Assembly: GCA_030849065.1 (NCBI GenBank)
Contig: JASAON010001631.1
Location: 62,001-126,000, forward strand
DNA: 64,000 nucleotides
Source of the DNA: Jaenimonas drosophilae
Taxonomy: Eukaryota; Euglenozoa; Kinetoplastea; Trypanosomatida; Trypanosomatidae
Reading direction: 5' to 3'
Under the pieces are notes generated by a model that worked only from the letters and a program-made list of their open reading frames with translations, ran no database searches and was not told the DNA's origin. Numbering within the stretch: the stretch's first letter is position 1; each line of letters starts with the position of its first letter. The position numbers and the translations under genes were made by a program. Shown piece after piece: positions 39,181-48,200 of the stretch.

Positions 39181-39891
39181 ATGATGCGACCTACCCTTCG
39201 TCTTCCCTTTCGGTCATCCTGGCCTCGTCGGATGCTCCGCCCGAGCCCCATTCAACGAGACGGGCTCGTGAAGGTGGACAAGAATGCCTCGCGCGTCAAA
39301 GTGGAGACTGTTGAGACGTCACCGGCCACGGGCTACCGACCACCTGCCACAGAGGCACCCGAGCTGTTGGAGGCATACGTCAAGCCGAAGCCCTTCGTCA
39401 GTGCGCGGCGCCTGCAGCTCTTCACTGTTTCGATGGCAGTTGGGGCCACCAGCGTGGGAATCCTCTACCTCATCCTCAGCAAAAGCATTAGCCACCATCT
39501 GGAGCAGGAACAACTGCAGGCCAACGGAATTGTAGAGCGCAATCGTCTGGCCGCTCTCTACCGCGATGGTCTGCTGAAGGACTTCGCCGCGCCAAGCTCT
39601 TTTGATGAGCTCAAGGCCAAGATGGAGGAGCAGAGCCGTGCCTTCGCTGATGCGGAGGACCGTCTTCACAACTCCACGAGTGTTCTCCATACAGAGACAA
39701 CTTTTCACCTGAAGATGTGGTGGAACCGCTGCCTAACACACATGCAGCTTGCCGTTGACCGTCTCTCCCGCTCCCTGGAGCAGCGCCGCGAGAATGCGGT
39801 GCAATCCACGATCGAAGCCACGCTCCGCTACAATAATCTGAAGGTTGTAGAGCTTATCGAAGTACGCGCAGATGGACGTACTCACGCTTAA
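39181..39891 (+). CDS. Predicted mitochondrial membrane protein with coiled coil
   Basis: A 236-residue protein. The N-terminus (MMRPTLRLPFRSSWPRRML) is Arg-rich and looks like a mitochondrial presequence. One transmembrane segment lies at about residues 80-103 (LQLFTVSMAVGATSVGILYL). The C-terminal 125 residues are helical and polar with coiled-coil potential (residues about 135-160 and 195-225). No domain is recognised. Start could also be the adjacent second ATG at 39184. The plan resembles assembly factors or MICOS-type proteins, but this is only a topological likeness. Confidence 0.7.
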   Translation: MMRPTLRLPFRSSWPRRMLRPSPIQRDGLVKVDKNASRVKVETVETSPATGYRPPATEAPELLEAYVKPKPFVSARRLQLFTVSMAVGATSVGILYLILSKSISHHLEQEQLQANGIVERNRLAALYRDGLLKDFAAPSSFDELKAKMEEQSRAFADAEDRLHNSTSVLHTETTFHLKMWWNRCLTHMQLAVDRLSRSLEQRRENAVQSTIEATLRYNNLKVVELIEVRADGRTHA

Positions 39892-40229
39892 CACAACTGT
39901 GGTCGTATTCATGTGTGGCCCCATCGCTTTCCCTGTGACGACGGAGTAAAGATGCCTCTTGAAGTTCCCCTCCTCCCAACGGTACCGAGTGGAACGTAGT
40001 AGCTTTTGATTCCGTAGACCTCTGTGGGTTCTACGCAATCAATGTGGCATTCTTCATCACTGTCGGCGCCCGTCGAACATCGGCTGGTGCCAATACCACA
40101 GCATCTAAAACACTTGCAACACAAATTGCCCACACTTTCTTTTATTGTGTCTGAACTTCTCTACTCATGTCAGCGTCTACACACACACACACACGTACAA
40201 GGTAGACCCTCCTAGGCCTCTCCACAGGC
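39892..40229 (+). other. Intergenic region with antisense open frame
   Basis: The + strand holds the 3' UTR and then a T/C tract (about 40136-40177) with CAG at 40178-40180 for the next gene. On the minus strand an open frame 40133-39909 starts MGNLCCKCFRCC, which mimics a dual-acylation motif, but it lacks a pyrimidine tract on its own strand. I do not annotate it as a gene. Confidence 0.5.
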
Positions 40230-42233
40230 ATGGACCCCAACTTGGTGGCCAAGCCCAAGTCGCTTCTGCCGACTTCTTGCGGGGAGGAAACAGGACTCCC
40301 TGGCGTACCTGGCGTTGGCTGCGTCGCCACGGTTGCCTTCGCCTCACGTGGCAGCAGTGGATCCTTGGCGGCAACCGTCATTGCCTCCTCCAGTGGTGTG
40401 TATCTCCTTGGACCAGATCTTCAACGTCTCTCCAAGGGTGAGGAGAGTCTCGCCACGCGAAAACTGTGGGAGCCCCCAGTAACCTGCGTCGGGGAGGAAA
40501 TCCACGCGTTGGGGCAGAACGAATCCGTCACACCACACTGCGTCGCTCTCACTGCCTTTCTTGTACGTGGGGCGGGCGAGTCGGGTGAAGTCCATGATGC
40601 CATCCCCGTCTGCCTCCATGACGTGCTATGTGTGGTGGTGGCATGGGCAGATATCCATCATCGCCATCATATCTCCACCCTTCTCGTGCCGCTGATCCGA
40701 GCACTGAGCTCCAGCACCGGGAGAAATAGTATCCTCGACTTCACGCAGGTGCTCGACGTGCTTCCACTGAAGCCCACCCAGTGTGTGCTTCGTCTCTTCT
40801 ATGAATCAGACCTCGCAGCGAACCACATGGGTCGGGATGGTGCCGTTCAACACGTCGTCATGTGCTCGTGCTACACGGATGGCGATAGCAGCGAGAGCTC
40901 CGATTCGGCAAGCATGACGGCAGACAATCGACTCACTGCAGCGGGTGGGACGGCACAGCGGAGGTACTGCAGCACCGCGAAGCAAAACAACTTCCGTCAG
41001 GTGGGACAGCTTCTCTACCTCGCCTTGAGTCTGGACAAGGATAGCATGAAAGACGCAACCGCTGTCTTCTACGCCGGGGTGCAGGATCGATGGCTGAACG
41101 CCGACCCGCCACAGGCAAAGGGCCACGATGGCCCTCGGCTCGTGGGCTGTATCTCCATGGGACCAGCATCCGAAGCTCACGTTGCGCCGTGGCTCCAACG
41201 GTTTCGTATGGATCGTGTTGTGTGCTCATTCTCCCTTCGTCAGCAACCTCAGCCAGACATGGTGGCTGCCATGGGCACCACCGATGGCCGTGTGGTGGTC
41301 TTGGGTCGTGAGAGCGACCGGCTTCTGCGCCGGCTGTCAGGGCCAATCGCTGACCTCTCCTTCGTTCGTTTGTACCAGGATGCAGTGGTGGCCCATGCAC
41401 GCTCTTCCTTGGTGGATGAGCTTCTCCTCAGGGGTGAGGCACTCGAGGAAACGGAAGACTCACAGGCCGAGGAAGCCAATGGTGCCGATGAGTGCAAAGA
41501 TGCGCTCGTGGTGCTTGACAGTATTGGCCGTGTGTTGATCATGCGCGGGACAAGCGTGGATAAGCTGCAGACGCAGTTGGTGGCGGATATCCAGCAGATC
41601 ATCACGTTGGCGGAGCCGACGAAGCCCGCTGCTCCCTCCGAGAGTCCGCCCGAGCCGCAGGAGACAACCCCAGAGGTGAGCCGTTTTGGTGGGTTGGGCA
41701 TCTTTACCCACTTTTTTCAGCGCCGCAAGATGAAGTCGACGCGGCGTGTGGCGGCACAAGGCGTATTGGGCGGAAAGCCAAGGGAAAAGGGTCTGACCAT
41801 GGCCAAGTCCATGGCAAGCATGGCGAGCAGCATCGGCAGCATGCTGGGCAGCGGGGCAGATGAAGGCACCACCAGTTTCTCCGGCCACATCTTGAGCCGT
41901 GGACTCCTGTGTGTGTCGCATGTGGAGAGCAGCTACGGCACCTGCGAGCTCATTGTGAGCACCATGGGGCAGCTCGTCGTCTCCATCCCCTTCGAGCCTA
42001 GCGACGGGCGATTTTCCATGTCGGGCTTCACCATCACACCCGCGCCAATGTTCTTTGTTGGCTTCGCGGACTTTTGGGGAAGTGGCCGGGCAGGAATGGT
42101 CATGGCGAGCCTGCATAGCGTGTTGGTCGCCCACCGCCCACGCAGTGTTCTGAAGGAAAAGGCGATGCTCCTCCTTCGACTGCTCGGCAACCACCACGGC
42201 AAACGCGCAGAGGCGGAGTCGGTGGAGACCTAG
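40230..42233 (+). CDS. Beta-propeller-like protein (FG-GAP/ITFG2-like?), uncertain
   Basis: A 667-residue soluble protein with repeated beta-strand pairs. The N-terminal 60 residues alternate hydrophobic strands (GCVATVAFASRG, LAATVIASSSGVYLLGPDLQ). Later strands include MVAAMGTTDGRVVVLGRESD, ALVVLDSIGRVLIMRG and FFVGFADFWGSGRAGMVMAS. The last has the FG-GAP-like 'D-x-x-G-x-G-x-x-x-M/L' spacing. A linker near residues 470-560 is Pro/Glu- then Lys/Met/Ser-rich. Propellers of this type occur in KICSTOR subunits (ITFG2, kaptin) and BBSome proteins; I cannot decide between them. The Ragulator-like gene at 51403 makes a TORC1-related role attractive but unproven. Confidence 0.55.
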   Translation: MDPNLVAKPKSLLPTSCGEETGLPGVPGVGCVATVAFASRGSSGSLAATVIASSSGVYLLGPDLQRLSKGEESLATRKLWEPPVTCVGEEIHALGQNESVTPHCVALTAFLVRGAGESGEVHDAIPVCLHDVLCVVVAWADIHHRHHISTLLVPLIRALSSSTGRNSILDFTQVLDVLPLKPTQCVLRLFYESDLAANHMGRDGAVQHVVMCSCYTDGDSSESSDSASMTADNRLTAAGGTAQRRYCSTAKQNNFRQVGQLLYLALSLDKDSMKDATAVFYAGVQDRWLNADPPQAKGHDGPRLVGCISMGPASEAHVAPWLQRFRMDRVVCSFSLRQQPQPDMVAAMGTTDGRVVVLGRESDRLLRRLSGPIADLSFVRLYQDAVVAHARSSLVDELLLRGEALEETEDSQAEEANGADECKDALVVLDSIGRVLIMRGTSVDKLQTQLVADIQQIITLAEPTKPAAPSESPPEPQETTPEVSRFGGLGIFTHFFQRRKMKSTRRVAAQGVLGGKPREKGLTMAKSMASMASSIGSMLGSGADEGTTSFSGHILSRGLLCVSHVESSYGTCELIVSTMGQLVVSIPFEPSDGRFSMSGFTITPAPMFFVGFADFWGSGRAGMVMASLHSVLVAHRPRSVLKEKAMLLLRLLGNHHGKRAEAESVET

Positions 42234-42493
42234 TCTGAAGAGCTCATGCCGCACAATCACAAACACACAACGGATGGAGGAATGTTGGGTCCAGTGTTGA
42301 TGAGTGTCTGTTGTACACCTCCATTTGTCGTCTAACTTGGATCTCTCTTGTCCTCTCCTCAACATCCAATGAAGCGTAGGTACTTCATTGCTTTCTTCCT
42401 ACTCCCTTCCACATAGCGCAGCGCATTCCCTACCTACGGTTCCACGGTCTGCGTACTTTTGATGATCATGTTGGCGGATCAAGGCTGATTGCG

Positions 42494-44887
42494 ATGCTGT
42501 CGTTTATAACACGGCATTTTAGCGATGAAGCTCGATTTTCGTACGAGGCATCGTTGCAGCTCTTTGAGCAGATTGAGGAGCTAGAGGTGAGTGAGCGCTT
42601 TGGCTCTAGCGACAGCAAGAAGGTACTCCGTGCCTTCACGGAATCTCTCTTGTGGCATGATAAGATGAGTCCCGCAGTCTTTGACCATATCATGGAGCGG
42701 GATGTGATGGGAACCCTGGTGCGTATCTTTGCAAACAGTGGCCTCCCATTCACCGCGAAGCTCTACATTATCCAGTCGGTGACGATGTTGCTGCTCAACC
42801 TCAGTCGTATCACCTCCATTTTTCTTGTCTGCAGCAACAACCACTTGAATGTGATGATCTCCGTGGATCTCCAGGATGCCGACGATGAGCTGCTCTCCTC
42901 CTACACCTCGTTTCTCAAGTCGATTGCCATGCGGCTCACGCAGGATTGGGTGCAGCTCTTCCTCGTACCTGGCACCACCTACGTATTCCCGTTGCTGGAA
43001 AAGGCGGTGGAGCTCTTGGCTGTGGCCGCGGATGCAATGGTCCAGGCCGCAGCCAGACAGATCATCATTGTGGTGCTGCAGCTCACCGATGAGCATGCAG
43101 TTGAGTGCACGCAGCGCCTTCTTCCTGAAATCGTGCAGACGCTTCTCCACCACGTCAAAGATCGATGCGATGGCCTCGGAAAGGCGGTTCTTTCCTGTCG
43201 CAGTGAGCTGCTCGCCACACATGCGGGGAATCAGCAGCTGCGTAGTACACACGCCATGAGCACTGCCATGGAGGATGTCGTGGATGACTTGCTCTTTTTT
43301 AGTGATGTTGTGCGACTTCTTCCAACCAATTCAGCGGTGATGGTGGCCTACCAAATTGTTCTGGAGCTCGTGCATCCCATGGCGCGTACGCTGCTCCATC
43401 ACGTCGCCCTGCGCGGGGAGCCGTGGCTCGTTGGGGAGCGTCGAGGTACCCCACTTGGGTCTTCAGCACAGCCAGATGGTTCCTTATTCGTCTTTGGGTT
43501 GCACCCCGTCACTCTGCTGGAGGTGCTACGCCGATGGGTTGGGGTGACCACCAACACCGAGGTGCTCATGACGCCTCTATCGCGAAGCCTCTTCGCCCTC
43601 CACGCTGGCTCAGAGTCGGTGAATGTGCTCGCTTGCGTCTTGCTATCTTCATGCACTCAACTTCACCCCAACACGGTCAGGCTGTGGCTGGCCCTTGATG
43701 AGCGTTGCTCGTCCGCATGCAGCCCGACAGAGAGCCCGCATTCTCCGTCCGCACATGCACAGTGGAACTCGTGGTTTGACGTACTCCTCACGAGGCTACC
43801 CGCCATGGAAGAGGCTGATCTTGCCAGTGCAGATGTGCCCGTCTCATCTCCCATCGTCTTCACTCGACGGTGCTTGGAGGCCATCGCGGCTCACAACGAT
43901 GATGCGCCACTCCCACCAATGGAGATGCTAGCCGCGATGCTGCACGCTCTTTTTCATCAACTGCACACTCCAAGCCATGAAAATGATGTGTGCTTGGGCC
44001 ACGTGGTGGAAGCGTTGCGGAAGCTGTGCCACTGCCACCCTGATGCGTGGAGCTCGATGGTAGTGGAGCTTGGGCGAATCGCCGCCCGCCTATTTGATCC
44101 CTGGCTGCAGGGCTATCGGAATGCACTGGATGATGCAGCTGCTGTATCCACCTCTGCCATCGAGGACGGCTCGCTTCAGGAGCTCGTCACAGTGCTCCAC
44201 TTGGTGGACCCTTTTGAAGTGGTCTTCCTCCGCTTGGATCATCTTTTGCAGAAACACAGCGACGACGTTGACGCTGGTCGTTGTGTGTCAGAGGATGTTC
44301 GAGCACTCCTCCCTGCAATGCGAGCACTATCGGAGTCCAGTCGTGGCGCCTTGCCCAACACTCATCGTGCTGCATCCCCATCGTCTTCATCCCACACGTT
44401 CACCGAGACGTTGGAGGCATCAACTTACCGTTGCTGGATCGCTCTGCGAGAGGCACTAGTGCCCGAGGAGGCCCCTCTTCGACGGCACATGACGGCGGAG
44501 TTGCGTCGAAATGAGCACAATCACACCTCACTCCCGGTCCGCTGCGAGGTGGGGTTGTGTTGTGAAGAAGGTGACCCTTCATCACGGTCTGCGACGCCCT
44601 GGCATAGCACCCAACGACTGGTGGTGTTGATGGCCACCGCCATCTTGCTCGACCGCAACTCCACCCCCGTCTTTGTGCTTCGCCTGGCGAGCCTTCATGC
44701 CACGGTGCACTCGGTCCTTCCGTGTTGCGTTGTGGTGCGCTATCTCGCCCCACAACAACGACTGGTGATTCATTTGAAGATGGAGACGAATTCAGTGGCT
44801 GCATCCGTTGCAGCCAACTTGTGCAGCTCGGCAGGCGCTGCACGAATGCGTGGGGCTCAGCTGTGTCGTGAGTTGATCTACCCCTAG
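42494..44887 (+). CDS. CLEC16A/TT9-like protein (FPL domain)
   Basis: A 797-residue protein. Residues about 40-195 match the FPL domain of CLEC16A, Drosophila Ema, worm GOP-1 and plant TT9: a helix ending ALLWHD-type (ESLLWHDKMSPAVFDHIMER), then KLYIIQSVTMLLLNLSRITS, then FLVCSNNHLNVMIS and ELLSSYTSFLKSIAMRL. The region after it (around LEKAVELLAVAADAMVQAAA) fits the next conserved helix. These proteins act in endosome maturation, Golgi-to-endosome traffic and, in animals, mitophagy. The remaining 550 residues are helical, rich in Leu and His, and less conserved, as in other family members. Shorter than the ~1050-residue human protein. Start is the only ATG near the 5' end of the frame. Confidence 0.8.
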   Translation: MLSFITRHFSDEARFSYEASLQLFEQIEELEVSERFGSSDSKKVLRAFTESLLWHDKMSPAVFDHIMERDVMGTLVRIFANSGLPFTAKLYIIQSVTMLLLNLSRITSIFLVCSNNHLNVMISVDLQDADDELLSSYTSFLKSIAMRLTQDWVQLFLVPGTTYVFPLLEKAVELLAVAADAMVQAAARQIIIVVLQLTDEHAVECTQRLLPEIVQTLLHHVKDRCDGLGKAVLSCRSELLATHAGNQQLRSTHAMSTAMEDVVDDLLFFSDVVRLLPTNSAVMVAYQIVLELVHPMARTLLHHVALRGEPWLVGERRGTPLGSSAQPDGSLFVFGLHPVTLLEVLRRWVGVTTNTEVLMTPLSRSLFALHAGSESVNVLACVLLSSCTQLHPNTVRLWLALDERCSSACSPTESPHSPSAHAQWNSWFDVLLTRLPAMEEADLASADVPVSSPIVFTRRCLEAIAAHNDDAPLPPMEMLAAMLHALFHQLHTPSHENDVCLGHVVEALRKLCHCHPDAWSSMVVELGRIAARLFDPWLQGYRNALDDAAAVSTSAIEDGSLQELVTVLHLVDPFEVVFLRLDHLLQKHSDDVDAGRCVSEDVRALLPAMRALSESSRGALPNTHRAASPSSSSHTFTETLEASTYRCWIALREALVPEEAPLRRHMTAELRRNEHNHTSLPVRCEVGLCCEEGDPSSRSATPWHSTQRLVVLMATAILLDRNSTPVFVLRLASLHATVHSVLPCCVVVRYLAPQQRLVIHLKMETNSVAASVAANLCSSAGAARMRGAQLCRELIYP

Positions 44888-45249
44888 TGCAGCACCGGAA
44901 CCTCCCCCCGCTGCACACACACTCTCAAGACCACACCTCGGCACTCAGCACAAATATTTTTGTGCATGTGTGTGTGTGTGTATTCCCCTCATCCCCCCCC
45001 CCACTCTGGCACTTCCCTCTTTCCCTCCCTACACCACGTGTGCTCACCCTTCTTAGACTTTATCGTCACCCCATAGCCACAAGCCTACCCATCTTTCCTT
45101 TTTTTTCCACCAACACCTATAGACGTCGCCCCGCCCCACCCAAGCGACAATTCCACTAACCATCTTTTCCCATTTCTTGGATTCCTTCAGGCATCTCAAG
45201 ACAACCGCAACCCGCAAAAAAAAAAAACAAGAACAAAAAAATCAACGTC
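44888..45249 (+). other. Intergenic region with GT repeat, C10 tract and A-rich leader
   Basis: No gene. A (TG)n run lies at 44967-44980 and C10 at 44993-45002. A long C/T tract spans about 45003-45175. The leader just before the SET-array gene contains an A11 run (45218-45228). Confidence 0.6.
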
Positions 45250-48200
45250 ATGAAGTGCGTCGCGCGTTGCTCTCTTGGCGACATCGTCGCCCCCCTTCCG
45301 CACGCCTTTCAGGTTCAGGAGGATGAGCTGGTGCTGCCCAATGGGGAGGCCATCCGCCACGGAGATCAGTTCAACGTTGCCATCATCAGCCACTTTCTTG
45401 TTGCCGTGAAAGAGCTCCACCCGGATGATGAGATCATCGTCAACCTGAATCTCGCCTTCTACAGCGCGGCCAAGAGTGGGGACCTCCGCATCACCAACTC
45501 CATCGCACCCGGCTTCCGGTTTCTGGATGAAGAGACGCAACAGGCGCTCTATCTCTTTGCCGATGAGTCGGTGCGGCAGGCTGCGATTGCCGACGGTTTC
45601 GTTCCCAAGGGCCAGGAAGGTGGCATCACCGTCCAGCGAACCCGCAAGGATACGTTGGTGGCCACCTCCACCAAGGACCAGGCCTCGGGTGAAGTCGTCT
45701 TCGAGTCCACCGGCGTCATCCTGCCCTTTCCTGTACGAAGCACGATTGAGATACCCGGTGACCGCCATCTGCGCCTGACGGGCGGGTCGGAGTTCATCCG
45801 CCACTCGTGCGTGCCGAATCTGCGTCTGGAGATTGTCGGGGACCTCATCCGCGGCATCGCCCTCCGCCCCATTGAGGCTGGGGAGTACCTCACCTACAAC
45901 TACCTCTGCACCGAGTGGGATGTCACCAAGGTCTTTCACTGCCAGTGCAACGTTTACTGCTGCTACGGGGTCATCAAGGGCTTCAAGTACCTCGACCGCG
46001 AGCAGCAGGAGCACCTCCTCCCCCACTGCAGCCCTGCGGTGGTGGAGAAGTACCGTGGCCCTCTCCTTCCATCCGCCTCCCTCGGGGCCATTCACTCCTC
46101 CTCAGCACTCTGCCATACCCACACAGGCCACCTCGCCGCCCAACGAAGCATCTCCGCCGGTACCGTCCTCCTCAGTCTTGTCAACCCCCCAAAGGAGAAG
46201 GGTCTGAGCCTGCTGCTGGAGCCGTCTCACAGCTGCCTGCCTCACTCGTGCGATGCAAACACCGTCATCATTGAGAATCAGCTCGTCGTCTGCCGCCCAC
46301 TGGTTCCTGGTGACGTCCTTACCTTCAACCTCAACCTCCAACACCACGACATCCCCGACGGGCTCCCCTGTACCTGCGACAGTGCCTCCTGCAACAAGAC
46401 GGTGAAGGGCTTCCACGCACTCAGCCCCAGCCAGCAATCCACGTTGTGGATCTACGCCTCCCCGGAAGTGCGTCAAGCCGCCCTGCAGCAGCACCACCAC
46501 CGCATCACCTGCTCCAGCCCGTGGGCAACCGTGAAGGAAAGTGGCTCGATGGGGCACGCCACCTACGCGGCGAAGCCCATCACCACTGGGACGCGTGTGT
46601 TTCATGTTAAGGGCCTCATCCTGCCCTTTCCAACCGTCTACACCATCCACCTCGGTGAGGGGAAGCACCTCCTCTTTGCGGATGGAGCCCAGTGCCTGGC
46701 GCACAGCTGCGCACCTAACACCCGCATCGTCGTGGATCCCGTGAACGGCTTTGTGGATTGCTTCGCCATGCAGCCCATCGCCCAAGACGAGCTCATCTCC
46801 TTCAACTACCTCACGACGGAGTGGGACATGAATGAGCCCTTCGTCTGCGCCTGTGGAAGTAGCCGGTGTGCCAAGATGATCAAGGGATTTCGGCACCTCC
46901 CACGCAACGAGCAACTGGCCCTGTGGCCCTACGCCACCGATGCCATTCGTGCCTTGTTTGCGCAGTCGAGCAGAAGCACCTTGGCCAACCTGAGGATGGA
47001 TCTCGTCTGCCCCTTGGGGGAGAAGGGTGAGTTGTGTGTGCCAAAAGACCTCCCATCCGGGACGGTGCTCCTTGAAACGGGCGGAGAGCACTTTGACATC
47101 AGCGGCGGATATATTTGCTTTGGTGATTGCCGCATTCGTCACTCCTGTTCCGCGACGGCACTGCTGTTGGAGGGGAAGGTGGTGCTGAACCAGTCCGTCT
47201 TGGCCGATACCCCCATCACCCTCAACATCAATCAGCTCGTCTACCGTCTTCCAGAAGCGTGGACCTGCACCTGTGGGTCCATGCATTGCAACCAGCGCAT
47301 CATGGGCTTCCAGGGCATGCCAGCAGCGCAGCAACATGAGCTCCTGCTGGGTACCCTCCCCCGTGTGCGGGATGAGGCGGTGGCGGATGGCTATCAGAAC
47401 ATGAGCGACTCGCCCTACGTCGTCATTGCCGCCAATGGTGAGATGGGCCAGGCCACCTTTGCTGCAAAGACCATCGCTGCAGGTACACGCTTCTTTGAGG
47501 TGACGGGCCTCGTCCTCCCCTTCCCAACCGTCTACACCATTCTTCTGGAGCCCACCCGGCACCTCCTCTTCGCCAGTGGAGCACAGTGCCTCGCCCACAG
47601 CTGCAAGCCCAACGTACGCATTGTGGTGGACGCTGAGCGCCGCTCTCTTAATTGTGTGGCCCTTCGCCCCATCAACGCAGGTGAGCTCATCTCCTTCAAC
47701 TACCTCACCACGGAGTGGGACATGAACACCGCCTTTCCTTGCGTTTGTGGGGAGGCAGGCTGCAGTGGCAAGATTCGTGGCTTCAAGTACCTCGCCGCGG
47801 AGGACCGCCAGCGGCTGTGGTGGATGGCCACCCCCGCCATCCGACGCCTCGCCGGTGGAGCCAACCCAAACTGGGAAAAGCTCGCCTCACCGACGCTGCG
47901 CACCGATGCCACGGGCCGTGTGTGTGCCGCCACGGAGCTGCACGAGGGGCTCCCGGTGCTTGATGCCGCCACAGTGGAGCTCTGTGGCTCTCGTGTGGTG
48001 GTGGATGGCATCTCCCTTAACCACAGTTGCCAGCCCACGGCCGCCATCATTGATCATCGCGTCGTGCTCATTCAAAGTATGTGTCGCGGTGTGGAGGTTA
48101 CCATTGACCTAAACTGCCTGAGCTACGCCCTGGATGAGCCCTTCACCTGCACCTGCCCAGCGCAGCCTCAGCCGCATCGCGTGGAGGGCTTCCAGACGAT

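Noticed and set aside
45196..47598. Long antisense frames opposite the SET array (299 and 498 codons)
   Set aside because: They mirror the GC-rich repeat codons of the sense gene and have no upstream signal or recognisable domain.
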